Notes: generated by a model not told the origin, from the letters alone. A stretch of 64,000 nucleotides of DNA from Bradyrhizobium sp. CCGB01 (GCF_024199795.1 NZ_JANADK010000001.1:1054001-1118000); one strand, 5' to 3'; counted from the first letter of the stretch, positions 18,437-26,056 are shown. Translations and numbers: made by a program.

Positions 18437-18453
18437 CTTGTCAAGGAGACAAG
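18437..18453. promoter_or_regulatory. Dyad overlapping the tetR ribosome site
   Basis: CTTGTC-AAGGA-GACAAG is a perfect 6-bp inverted repeat with a 5-bp spacer that contains the AAGGAG ribosome site of the TetR gene (start 18459). It may be an autoregulatory operator, or an mRNA hairpin presenting or hiding the ribosome site. It lies in the gap shared with the divergent ABC operon. Confidence 0.5.
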
Positions 18454-18458
18454 TCGGC

Positions 18459-19082
18459 ATGGACAATGCCAGCCGTTCCGAACGATCCCGCAATGCTGCG
18501 CTCGACGCGGCGCTCGCCATCATCGCGCGCGACGGGCCGGGCAGGCTGACGCTCGATGCGATCGCGCGTGAGAGCGGCCTCAGCAAAGGCGGCGTGATGC
18601 ATCAGTTCCGCACCAAGGAGGCGGTGCTGAAGGCGCTGCTCGAGCGCCAGATGGTGCGCTTCGAGCAATTCTCGACGCCCTACCGCGCGAAGGCGCGTGC
18701 GGAGTCCGAAAACCCCGAACTTGCCACCGAGATCGCGACGGTGCGGGAGGCCGCCAACACGCCGGATTCGGCGGCGCTCGCGCTGTTGGCCGCGATGGTC
18801 GAAAACCCCGACCTGATGGCGCTGCCGCGCGAGAGCGACGTCAAGACGATCGCTGCGATCAAGGCCGAGGCCACTGACCCGGATCTCGCATTGTTGCGTT
18901 GGGCGGCTGCGCGAGGTCTCCTCCTCAGCGAGCTGTTCGGCATGTCGCCGCTGCCGAAGGCGGAGCGCGAGCGCCTGTTTGCGCGCCTGCTCGACGATAG
19001 CCAGTGGCGCGCGCTGGAAAAGCCGGCCAAGCCGCGCGCAGGCGCTGCGCCGAAGAGCGCGGCGGCGCGTAAGCGCGCCTGA
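18459..19082 (+). CDS. TetR/AcrR family transcriptional regulator
   Basis: A 207-residue repressor-type protein. The N-terminal TetR helix-turn-helix (about residues 10-55) reads AALAIIARDGPGRLTLDAIA then RESGLSKGGVMHQFRTKEAV. The C-terminal region (about 65-185) is all-helical, as for a TetR ligand domain, and ends in an Ala/Lys/Arg-rich tail. The ATG at 18459 follows AAGGAG by 10 nt; a TTG 21 bp earlier is a weaker alternative because it precedes the ribosome site. It is divergent from the peptide-type ABC operon, its likely target. Confidence 0.9.
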   Translation: MDNASRSERSRNAALDAALAIIARDGPGRLTLDAIARESGLSKGGVMHQFRTKEAVLKALLERQMVRFEQFSTPYRAKARAESENPELATEIATVREAANTPDSAALALLAAMVENPDLMALPRESDVKTIAAIKAEATDPDLALLRWAAARGLLLSELFGMSPLPKAERERLFARLLDDSQWRALEKPAKPRAGAAPKSAAARKRA

Positions 19083-19161
19083 TTCATCGTTAACGATGTC
19101 CTGCTGATCGCTGCCCAAAGCCGCGCCTGCGGCCAAATGTGCCAGATCTTCGTTTTTGAAC

Positions 19162-19190
19162 TTTACAAACCGCCCGGTCGGTTTTATAAA
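19162..19190 (+). promoter_or_regulatory. Sigma-70-type promoter with TetR-type operator in the spacer
   Basis: TTTACA (19162-19167) and TATAAA (19185-19190) are separated by exactly 17 bp. The spacer holds AACCGCCCGGTCGGTT (19168-19183), a 16-bp dyad with one mismatched pair that resembles operators of TetR-family repressors. Binding there would block RNA polymerase. The promoter points at the DUF3313 lipoprotein gene, 163 bp downstream. The upstream TetR gene (18459-19082) is the obvious candidate binder. Confidence 0.75.
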
Positions 19191-19222
19191 TAGAGACACT
19201 GAGACGGCCCGAGGCTTCTGAA

Positions 19223-19295
19223 ATGGCCCCGGACGAAGCCTTGGGCCGGCGATCGTGAGCGCCGCAGCCGCGTCTGGTCCCGTACGCGGCTGCGG
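19223..19295 (+). promoter_or_regulatory. Leader with short ORF and strong hairpin
   Basis: Downstream of the 19162 promoter, a 12-codon reading frame (ATG 19223 to TGA 19258, peptide MAPDEALGRRS) is followed by a perfect 12-bp stem CCGCAGCCGCGT/ACGCGGCTGCGG (19262-19273 with 19284-19295) with a 10-nt loop. There is no good ribosome site for the short frame and only a brief TTT after the stem. It could be an attenuator or a simple 5' structure, so it is reported as a possibility only. Confidence 0.3.
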
Positions 19296-19352
19296 TTTCC
19301 ATCGCCCTTCACGAGAGCTGGCCGTTCCTGAAAGCCGCTAGAGGAGTCTGAA

Positions 19353-20015
19353 ATGGATCGCTCGATCGCCTTGCGCGGTCTGGGAACACTGCTGCTTGGC
19401 GCGGCCGTCGCGGGCTGCGCCACGGTGGCGCCCGTGCCCTATTCGGACATGGCGTCCTCGGCCTACATGGCCCCGGACAAGTCGGATGCCTCCGGCCGCG
19501 TGCCCTACCGCTACTCCACGCCGGTCGACTGGCGCGCTTATAACAAAGTGATCCTCGAACCGGTCGTGGTCTATCGCGGCCGGGATCACCAGTTCGGCGA
19601 CATGTCCGACAAGGACAAGGCGACGCTTGCCGCCTACATGCAGAATGGCTTTGCCGACAAGCTGCGCGGTCGCTTCACGCTCGTGCGCGAGCGGGGGCCG
19701 GCGACGCTGCGGATCAGGCTGTCGCTGACCGGCGCCGTCGCCAACACGCCGGTGCTCGGCACGCTCTCCCGCTTCGATCTTGCCGGCGCGGTCTACAATG
19801 GCGTGCAGGCCGCGCGAGACGGCGAGGGCACCATGACCGGCTCGGTCATCTACGGCGTCGAGATCTTCGACGCGCAGACCGCGCGCCTGCTCTTGGCCTA
19901 CGTCACCAAGCAATACCCTGCTGCCTACGACATCAAGGCCACTGCCGGCTCGCTCGCCGCCGCCACTGCCGGCCTCGACAAAGGCGCCGATGCGCTCATG
20001 GCGCAGCTGAACTGA
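19353..20015 (+). CDS. DUF3313-type lipoprotein
   Basis: A 220-residue protein with a lipoprotein signal (LLLGAAVAGCATVAP; acylated Cys at residue 22), so anchored in a membrane from the periplasmic side. The body fits the DUF3313 family: the VDWRAYNKVILEPVVVYRGR start, the YMQNGFADKLRGRFTLVRER helix-strand unit and the RIRLSLTGAV block. It has a GAGGAG ribosome site 6 nt before the ATG. The promoter with a TetR-type operator at 19162-19190 suggests inducible expression. The molecular role of the family is not known to me. Confidence 0.85.
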   Translation: MDRSIALRGLGTLLLGAAVAGCATVAPVPYSDMASSAYMAPDKSDASGRVPYRYSTPVDWRAYNKVILEPVVVYRGRDHQFGDMSDKDKATLAAYMQNGFADKLRGRFTLVRERGPATLRIRLSLTGAVANTPVLGTLSRFDLAGAVYNGVQAARDGEGTMTGSVIYGVEIFDAQTARLLLAYVTKQYPAAYDIKATAGSLAAATAGLDKGADALMAQLN

Positions 20016-20047
20016 CGCCGTAACCCACCCAACCAAAGGTGCTGCTG

Positions 20048-20617
20048 ATGCATTTCTTCCTTCGCTTCGTGCTGCGTGTCGCGATCACGATCGCGATGAT
20101 GGCCCTTGGCGGCCGCGCCGGCGCCGCCGCGTCGACCGATCCCAGCGGCACCTGGCTGGTCGAGGACGGCCGCGCGCGCATCAGGCTCGAGCGCTGCGGG
20201 CCGTCGCGCGACCGCATCTGCGGTTTCATCGTCTGGATGAAGGAGCCGGCCGACAAGCGCGGCGAGCCTTATCGTGACAAGGAGAATCCCGATCCCGACA
20301 AGCGTGCCCGCGCGCTGCTCGGCCATCAGCTCATCATGGGCTTGCAGGCGACGCCGGAGGGACGGTTTGCCGGCGACATCTACAATGCCGAGGACGGCAA
20401 GTCCTATTCCGTCTCGCTGTGGCGCGAATCCGCCGACCGCCTCAAGCTCAAGGGCTGCCTGATCAAGTTCCTGTGCCAGACCCAGACCTGGCAGCAGACC
20501 CTCGACGTCCAGGCCGGCCAGCTCGTCGGCCTCACCGGTGATCTCAACGGCCCCCGCGCCGACAAGGAATGGGCGGCCGTGCCGGCGCTGAAGCCGATGC
20601 AGGCGAAAGCGAAGTAG
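20048..20617 (+). CDS. DUF2147-type secreted protein
   Basis: A 189-residue protein with a signal peptide (MHFFLRFVLRVAITIAMMAL then GGRAGAAAS). The DUF2147 domain follows: DPSGTWLVEDGRARIRLERC near the start, ICGFIVWMKEP, a DGKSYSVSLW strand and LKGCLIKFLCQTQTW. Four cysteines in the mature part may form two disulphides. The lipoprotein gene lies 32 bp upstream, so co-transcription is likely. Family members are periplasmic proteins of unclear function. Confidence 0.86.
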   Translation: MHFFLRFVLRVAITIAMMALGGRAGAAASTDPSGTWLVEDGRARIRLERCGPSRDRICGFIVWMKEPADKRGEPYRDKENPDPDKRARALLGHQLIMGLQATPEGRFAGDIYNAEDGKSYSVSLWRESADRLKLKGCLIKFLCQTQTWQQTLDVQAGQLVGLTGDLNGPRADKEWAAVPALKPMQAKAK

Positions 20618-20633
20618 CGGAGCGTCTGCGAAT

Positions 20634-20647
20634 TTGATCCGGATCAA
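20634..20647 (+). promoter_or_regulatory. FixK/FNR-type box upstream of the irr paralogue
   Basis: TTGATCCGGATCAA, inside a perfect 16-bp palindrome (20633-20648), matches the FixK consensus fully. Its centre at 20640.5 predicts a class II start near 20682. That lies past a possible ATG at 20674 and so supports the ATG at 20728 as the true start of the next gene. Confidence 0.8.
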
Positions 20648-20727
20648 AGCGAACGCGCCGCTTCTGCGATCTGATGGCGGGACGCGCGAGTTATGTGCGC
20701 CCCTGTCAACCGCGAGACGCAGCGGCG

Positions 20728-21201
20728 ATGGACGTTCTCTCGACCCTTCCTGAAGCGGACACGGACGATGTCGCCGCGCAGCTCGCGGACGAGGCCGTGG
20801 CGCGTTGCGCGCAATTGCTTTGCGATGCCGGCTTGCGGCCGACGCGCCATCGTCTGGCGCTCGCCCGAATGCTGCTTCTCGGCGATTGCCGTCACGTCAC
20901 CGCGGAAGGCCTTTACGACGAGGCGACGGCCGCCAATCTGCGACTGTCGCTCGCGACGGTCTACAACACGCTGAACCAGTTCACCGAGGCCGGCCTGCTG
21001 CGCCGGATCGCGGCCGACGGTATCAAGTCGTTCTTCGACACCGACACGTCCGTGCATCCGCACTTCTATCTGGAAGGCGAGGATTTGCTGGTCGACGTCG
21101 CGGGCGGGCTGGCCTTCAGCAAGGTGCCGGACCCGTTGCCCGGCCATGAGATCGCGCGGCTCGACGTCATCGTCCATCTGCGCCGAGCGCGCGCGATGTA
21201 G
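20728..21201 (+). CDS. Fur-family regulator, Irr-like paralogue
   Basis: A 157-residue protein from the ATG at 20728. The DNA-binding part reads LCDAGLRPTRHRLALARMLL and LRLSLATVYNTLNQFTEAGL, close to Irr of Bradyrhizobium (which has SLATVYNTLNQLTDAGLLRQ). The Irr His-rich haem/metal site (THHHYYLE) appears as VHPHFYLE, keeping two of three histidines. The Cys-Pro haem motif GCPWH of B. japonicum Irr is absent. So this is likely a second Irr-type iron/haem regulator with altered haem sensing. A FixK box precedes it, suggesting induction under low oxygen. Confidence 0.85.
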   Translation: MDVLSTLPEADTDDVAAQLADEAVARCAQLLCDAGLRPTRHRLALARMLLLGDCRHVTAEGLYDEATAANLRLSLATVYNTLNQFTEAGLLRRIAADGIKSFFDTDTSVHPHFYLEGEDLLVDVAGGLAFSKVPDPLPGHEIARLDVIVHLRRARAM

Positions 21202-21217
21202 TGCTGCCGCGCAAGCT

Positions 21218-22768
21218 CTACCTCAACCCGGCGCGGCGGAAGCCCTCCAGATAATGTTCGCGATCGGCCTCATTGGCCCACGGCAATTGCGTCGCGATCC
21301 AGCGTAGCGAGATGTTGGGCTGGGTGCGACGGAGCTCGCCCAGCGCCATCTCCGCGAGCGCGCCGTCGCCGGTCATGCCGGCGGACACCGCGAGCACGCG
21401 GTAGGCGCCGGTGAGGTCGCCGCGGTGGCGGATCGCCTCGCGCGCGAGCGCGATGGCCTCGTCATAGCGCCGTTCCGTGAAGCGCGCATAGCCGGCGATG
21501 CCGTGATAGATCGCCAGTGATGGATCGCGCGGTGAGAGCCGGATCGCCTTTTGCGCCGCCTCGAATGAATCCTTCGATCGTCCGGCATAGGACAGCGCCA
21601 GCGCATAATAGCCCTGCGCCAGCGAGAAGTTCGGATTGAGCGCGAGCGCCTGCTCGAACTCCGACAGCGCGTCCGCAAGCCTGCGCGTCGAGAAGAAGAC
21701 GCTGCCGAGCGCGGCATGCGCCCAGGCATCCTCATGATCGCAGCGCACAGCAGTGAGCGCGGCGGCTTCCGCGGCCGGCGCCACCGCGGCAAGCTCGGCC
21801 CAGCCGAGATGCACGCCGAACATGTGGTTCACCGCCAGTACCGACAGCGCCTGGCCGTAGCTCGGATCGATGTCGATGGCGCGTTGCAGCAGCGCCCCCG
21901 CGGCCTCGTGGTCCTGCCGCGTCACCCGCCAGTAATGCGACAGGGCACGCATCAACAGGTCCCAGGCATCCAGGCTCGCGGGCGGCTTGCGGTCGGCGCG
22001 AAAATTCTCCGCCGCATGGATCTGCGGCTCGATCGCCGCGGCAATTGCGTTGGTGATCTCGTCCTGCACCGCGAAGACGTCGATCAGCTCGCGGTCGTAG
22101 CGCTCGGCCCAGAGATGGCTGCCCGTGGTGGCGTCGTTGAGCTGCGCGGTGATGCGGACGCGGTTGTCCGCCTTGCGCACGCTGCCTTCGACGACGTAGC
22201 GGACGCCGAGCTCCTCGGCGATACGCCGGATGTGGACCGCGCGTCCCTTGTAGGTGAAGGACGAATTGCGGGCGATCACCATGAACCAGCGCTGCTTCGA
22301 CAGCGCGGTGAGAATGTCCTCGCTGATGCCGTCGCCGAAATATTCCTGCGCCGGATCGCCGCTCATGTTCTCGAAGGCGAGCACCGCGATCGCCGGGCGC
22401 TCCGCCACGGCGCGCACCGGGGCAGGGCCGGGTTCCGCCGGCGCAGGCGTCGCTACCACATCTTCCCGGACCTCGCCGACGAAGCGAAAGCCCTTGCGCG
22501 GAATTGTCTTGATCAGCCGCTGCGTCGCGCCGTCGTCGCCAAGCGCCTTTCGCGCGGCGTTGATCCGGCTGTTCAGGGCGGAATCCGAGACGATACGGTC
22601 GCTCCAGATCTGGCTGATCAGGTCATCCTTGCTGACCACCCGGGCGCGCTGCGCGACGAGGTAAAGCAGCAGATCGAACACCTGCGGCTGCAGCGGCACG
22701 GCCGCGCCGCCGCAGGTCAGCTCTCGCAGGTCGCCGTCGAGCACGTTGTTTTCAAAGAGAAATCGCAC
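21218..22768 (-). CDS. Winged-helix/TolB-like/TPR regulator (copy 1)
   Basis: A 516-residue protein with a GTG start. It has an N-terminal OmpR/CadC-type winged helix (about residues 5-95: VFDLLLYLVAQRARVVSKDD then LISQIW, ending GFRFVGEV). A central domain (about 125-270) follows, of the type seen in adenylate-cyclase-like bacterial proteins (IAVLAFENMSGDPAQEYFGD then GISEDILTALSK). C-terminal TPR repeats run over about 290-500 (DAWAHAALGSVFFSTRRLAD, LNPNFSLAQGYYALALSYAG). No cyclase catalytic residues are seen. A close paralogue lies at 24497-26056. Confidence 0.87.
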   Translation of the reverse strand: MRFLFENNVLDGDLRELTCGGAAVPLQPQVFDLLLYLVAQRARVVSKDDLISQIWSDRIVSDSALNSRINAARKALGDDGATQRLIKTIPRKGFRFVGEVREDVVATPAPAEPGPAPVRAVAERPAIAVLAFENMSGDPAQEYFGDGISEDILTALSKQRWFMVIARNSSFTYKGRAVHIRRIAEELGVRYVVEGSVRKADNRVRITAQLNDATTGSHLWAERYDRELIDVFAVQDEITNAIAAAIEPQIHAAENFRADRKPPASLDAWDLLMRALSHYWRVTRQDHEAAGALLQRAIDIDPSYGQALSVLAVNHMFGVHLGWAELAAVAPAAEAAALTAVRCDHEDAWAHAALGSVFFSTRRLADALSEFEQALALNPNFSLAQGYYALALSYAGRSKDSFEAAQKAIRLSPRDPSLAIYHGIAGYARFTERRYDEAIALAREAIRHRGDLTGAYRVLAVSAGMTGDGALAEMALGELRRTQPNISLRWIATQLPWANEADREHYLEGFRRAGLR

Positions 22769-22774
22769 GTTCCT

Positions 22775-22818
22775 GTCGTCTCAAGCAAAAATCAAAGTCG
22801 TCTCAGGCGAAAATCAAC
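22775..22818. promoter_or_regulatory. 22-bp tandem direct repeat upstream of the winged-helix regulator
   Basis: Two adjacent 22-bp units, each beginning GTCGTCTCA and differing at about 3 positions, start 7 bp before the regulator's GTG (22768, minus strand) and lie in the gap to the divergent mddA-like gene. OmpR-type winged helices commonly bind direct repeats, so this is a candidate autoregulatory site. The 22-bp period is two helical turns. Confidence 0.5.
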
Positions 22819-22901
22819 CGTCTGCGAAAGTCCGGACCCGTCCGTTCCGGCATGGTGCGAAGACCAAACAGTGCCGATGCCTCGGCACAACGGAGCGTTC
22901 C

Positions 22902-23690
22902 ATGTCTCAACTTGATCACCAGGTTCATTCCATCGGCCCGGAGGTTGCGGGCTCGCGCATTTTCAAGTTCATCGCCTTTCTGTACGGAATTGCGGCATAT
23001 CTCGTGTTTTTCGTCACCATTCTCTACGCCATCGGCTTCGTCATGGGGCTGGTGGTGCCGAAGACCATCGACACCGGAACCGACACGCCGACGGCCGAAG
23101 CCGTCATCATCAATCTCCTGCTGATGACGCTGTTCGCCGTCCAGCACAGCGTGATGGCGCGCAAGCAGTTCAAGGCATGGTGGACCCAGTTCGTCCCCCA
23201 GCCGGTCGAGCGCAGCACCTATGTGCTGTTTGCAAGCCTGTCGCTGCTCCTCCTGTTCTGGCAGTGGCGTCCGCTGCCCGCAGTCGTATGGGATGTCGGA
23301 AACCCGGATCTCGCCGTGACGCTGGTCACGTTGTCCCTCGCGGGCTGGGTGCTGGTGTTCAGCTCGACCTTCATCATCAATCACTTTGAGTTGTTCGGAT
23401 TGCACCAGGTGACCGACCATCTCGTGGGTAAGGAGGCGGCGCCGCCGCGCTTCAAGACGCCGCTGTTCTACAAGTTCGTTCGTCATCCGATCTATCTCGG
23501 CTTCATCATCGCGTTCTGGGCGGCGCCGGTCATGACCGTGGGTCATCTGCTGTTTGCGGTCGTAACCACGCTCTACATCTTCGTCGGCATCGCGCTGGAG
23601 GAGCACGATCTCGTCGATCTCTTCGGCGACGAATACCGGCAGTACAAACAACGGGTGTCGATGCTTATTCCCTGGCGAAGGTCAGTATAA
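22902..23690 (+). CDS. mddA: Methanethiol S-methyltransferase-like membrane protein (MddA type)
   Basis: A 262-residue polytopic protein with about six hydrophobic segments. The C-terminal isoprenylcysteine-methyltransferase-type signature is present: FYKFVRHPIYLGFIIAFWAA and EEHDLVDLFGDEYRQYKQRV. MddA proteins transfer a methyl group from S-adenosylmethionine to methanethiol, giving dimethyl sulfide; a functional homologue is known in Bradyrhizobium. A related NnrU or methyltransferase role cannot be excluded. It is divergent from the winged-helix/TPR regulator at 22768, which may control it. Confidence 0.8.
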   Translation: MSQLDHQVHSIGPEVAGSRIFKFIAFLYGIAAYLVFFVTILYAIGFVMGLVVPKTIDTGTDTPTAEAVIINLLLMTLFAVQHSVMARKQFKAWWTQFVPQPVERSTYVLFASLSLLLLFWQWRPLPAVVWDVGNPDLAVTLVTLSLAGWVLVFSSTFIINHFELFGLHQVTDHLVGKEAAPPRFKTPLFYKFVRHPIYLGFIIAFWAAPVMTVGHLLFAVVTTLYIFVGIALEEHDLVDLFGDEYRQYKQRVSMLIPWRRSV

Positions 23691-23799
23691 TTCACGCTTC
23701 TCTCCGCGCGCGTCCACCGAAAGGAGGATGCGCGACGGAACCGGCGCGCGTAACGGATCTTGCCGGACTTTCAGCCATTCACGTTTTCTCGGGGTGAGT

Positions 23800-23870
23800 C
23801 CTCCTCGCCCCGATGCCTCTCACCGCAACCGCCTTCGCCGAGACTTCGGCGAACAGGAACGGGGAGAGGA
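23800..23870. repeat. REP-like element (type A half) in leader of the GFA gene
   Basis: CCTCCTCGCCCCG pairs with CGGGGAGAGGA, and an inner CGCCTTCGCCGAGACTTCGGCG pairing adds a second hairpin. It lies in the 210-bp gap between mddA and the GFA gene, ending 30 bp before the latter's ATG, so it would be part of its mRNA leader if transcription comes from upstream. Confidence 0.55.
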
Positions 23871-23900
23871 TTTCCAATCTTCATCAACGGAGACGACCAA

Positions 23901-24323
23901 ATGAAACATGTCGGAAACTGCTTCTGTGGCGCGGTCACGATCGAGGTTACGGGCGAGCCGGCGGCGATGGGCTATTGCCATTGCCGCTCCTGCCGCTCGT
24001 GGTCGGGCGGGCCGGTGAACGCCTTCAGCCTGTGGAAGCCCGAAGCCGTGCGCATCACCGAAGGCGCCCAGCATGTCGAGACCTTTGCCAAGACCCCGCT
24101 CAGCCAGCGCAAATACTGCAAGAAGTGCGGCGGCCATCTCATGACCAATCATCCGCCGCTCGACCTGATCGACGTCTTCACCGCCACCATTCCCACGCTC
24201 GCCTTCGCGCCCGGCGTCCACGTCAACTATTCCGAGACGGTGCTGCCGATGCGCGACGGCCTGCCCAAGCTGAAGGACTTTCCGGCCGAGTTCGGCGGCA
24301 GCGGCGAGATGATGCAGGAGTAG
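23901..24323 (+). CDS. GFA-family (glutathione-dependent formaldehyde-activating-like) protein
   Basis: A 140-residue protein with the family's zinc-binding cysteines: GNCFCGAV (residues 6-13), CHCRSCRSW (about 33-41) and KYCKKCGGHL (about 72-82). Nearly the whole length is the GFA/CENP-V domain. The ATG at 23901 is preceded by GGAG; longer readings run into a palindromic repeat and are unlikely. The true activity of most family members is unproven and only a few promote S-hydroxymethylglutathione formation. It may be co-transcribed with mddA. Confidence 0.87.
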   Translation: MKHVGNCFCGAVTIEVTGEPAAMGYCHCRSCRSWSGGPVNAFSLWKPEAVRITEGAQHVETFAKTPLSQRKYCKKCGGHLMTNHPPLDLIDVFTATIPTLAFAPGVHVNYSETVLPMRDGLPKLKDFPAEFGGSGEMMQE

Positions 24324-24330
24324 CTTTCTT

Positions 24331-24476
24331 CCTTCTCCCCTTGTGGGAGAAGGTGGCGCGAAGCGCCGGATGAGGGGTTCTCTCTCCACTTGCAAGACCG
24401 CTCGTGAGGATAGGACCCCTCACCCGGCTTCGATGCTTCGCATCGAATCCACCCTCCCCCACAGCGGGAGAGGGCG
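24331..24476. repeat. REP-like bipartite palindrome, type A
   Basis: Two hairpins face each other: CCTTCTCCCCTTGTGGGAGAAGG at the left and CCTCCCCCACAGCGGGAGAGG at the right, with inner GATGAGGGGT and ACCCCTCACCC complements. Both flanking genes end at it (convergent), so it can serve as a two-way transcription end. Confidence 0.8.
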
Positions 24477-24496
24477 CACTGTCCGTGTGGCGCGAG

Positions 24497-26056
24497 CTAC
24501 CTCATCCCCGCGCGCCGAAACCCTTCCAGATAGTGCTCGCGATCCTGTTCCCGCAGCATCGGCAGCTCGCGCGTAAGCCAGGCGAGCGAGATGCCGGGCT
24601 GGGTGCGTTGCAGGCCCTGCAGCGCGGAAGCCGCGAGCTGGGGATCACCCGACATGCCGGCGGCTGCCGTCAGCACGCGATGGGCGCCGACGAAATCGGC
24701 GCGCTGCCGCATCGATTCCCGCGCCATCTGGATCGATGCCTCATAATTGCGGCCGATGAACTGGGCATAGGCGGCAACGCCGCAATAGATCGCCGCGAGC
24801 GGATCGCGCGGGCTCAGCCGCAGCGCGCGGCGCGCGGCGGCATCGCCGTCCTGCCACCTCCCCGCGTAGCACAGCGTCACGCCGTAAAACGCGTGCGCCA
24901 TCGCAAAATTCGGATTGAGTTGCAGCGCCAGCTCGAACTCCGCCAGCGCGTCGTCGAAGCGGCGGCGGAACAAGTAAGTATAGGCGAGACCGTGATGAGC
25001 CCAGGCGTCCTCGCGGTCGGCTTCCACCGCCGCGAGCGCCGCGCGTTCGGCGACCGGCACGGTCATGGCCATGTCGGCCCAGCCCATATGCGCGCCGAAG
25101 ATATGGCTGGTCGCGAGCAGACCCAGCGCCTTGCCATAGGCGGGATCGATCGCGGTTGCCTGTTCCAGCAGTCCTTGCGCGACGGCATTGTCCTCGCGCG
25201 TGATGCGCCAGTAGTGCGACAGCGCACGCATCACGAGGTCCCAGGCATCCAGGCTGCCCGGCGGCTTCTGCTGGGCGCGAAAACTCTCGGCGGTATAGAG
25301 CTGCGGCTCGATCGCGGCGACGATCGCCTCGGTGATCTCGTCCTGCACGGCGAAGATGTCGGCAAGCTCGCGGTCGTAGCGTTCGGCCCAGAGATGGCTG
25401 CCGGTCGAGACGTCGTTGAGCTGCGCCGAGATGCGCAGGCGCTCGCCGCTCCGCCGCACGCTGCCCTCGAGGACGTAGCGTACGCCGAGCTCGCGCGCGA
25501 CCTCGTGCATGTGCACGGCGCGGCCCTTGTAGACGAAGGAGGAGTTGCGGGCGACGACGAAGAACCAGCGTAGCTTCGACAGCGCGGTGATGATGTCCTC
25601 GCTGATGCCGTCGGAAAAATAGTCCTGCTCGCGGTCGCCGCTCATATTCGTGAACGGCAGCACGGCGATCGCGGGACGTTCGGGCAGTGCGAGCCCCGCC
25701 TGCGGCGCCCGGGCGACACGGCCCGGCTCCGGCGCGGCCGCGACGAGCTGCGTCTGGACAGCGCCGACGAAACGAAACCCCTTGCGCGCAATGGTGCGGA
25801 TCAGCGCCTGGTTCGCGCCGCTATCGCCGATCGCCTTGCGCGCCGCGTTGATCCGGCTGGTCAGGGTGGATTCGGAGACGCTGCGCCCGTGCCAGATCTT
25901 GTCGATCAGCTCATCCTTGCTGACCACCCGGTCGCGGTTCTCCATGAGGTGGACGACGAGGTCGAAAACCTGCGGCTCCACGGCCACGGGAACCTGCTCG
26001 CGGCTCAGCTCGCGCCGGTCGGTATCGAGAAGGTGGTCCCGGAACAGAAACTGCAC
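24497..26056 (-). CDS. Winged-helix/TolB-like/TPR regulator (copy 2)
   Basis: A 519-residue protein with a GTG start and the same architecture as the gene at 21218-22768: an OmpR/CadC-type winged helix (about 5-95, VFDLVVHLMENRDRVVSKDE), a central domain (IAVLPFTNMSGDREQDYFSD then GISEDIITALSK) and C-terminal TPRs (LNPNFAMAHAFYGVTLCYAG). By eye, identity between the copies is well above half, including the shared C-terminal REHYLEGFRRAG. This indicates a duplication with mddA and the GFA gene lying between the copies. Its targets are unknown. Confidence 0.86.
   Translation of the reverse strand: MQFLFRDHLLDTDRRELSREQVPVAVEPQVFDLVVHLMENRDRVVSKDELIDKIWHGRSVSESTLTSRINAARKAIGDSGANQALIRTIARKGFRFVGAVQTQLVAAAPEPGRVARAPQAGLALPERPAIAVLPFTNMSGDREQDYFSDGISEDIITALSKLRWFFVVARNSSFVYKGRAVHMHEVARELGVRYVLEGSVRRSGERLRISAQLNDVSTGSHLWAERYDRELADIFAVQDEITEAIVAAIEPQLYTAESFRAQQKPPGSLDAWDLVMRALSHYWRITREDNAVAQGLLEQATAIDPAYGKALGLLATSHIFGAHMGWADMAMTVPVAERAALAAVEADREDAWAHHGLAYTYLFRRRFDDALAEFELALQLNPNFAMAHAFYGVTLCYAGRWQDGDAAARRALRLSPRDPLAAIYCGVAAYAQFIGRNYEASIQMARESMRQRADFVGAHRVLTAAAGMSGDPQLAASALQGLQRTQPGISLAWLTRELPMLREQDREHYLEGFRRAGMR

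Noticed and set aside
20674..20727. Upstream ATG (20674) as start of the Irr-like gene
   Set aside because: It has no ribosome site and would precede the transcription start (about 20682) predicted from the FixK box; the ATG at 20728 gives the normal Irr length.
21218..26056. Winged-helix/TPR proteins as adenylate cyclases
   Set aside because: Database names for such proteins sometimes say so, but the metal-binding Asp pair and Asn/Arg catalytic motifs of class III cyclases are absent.
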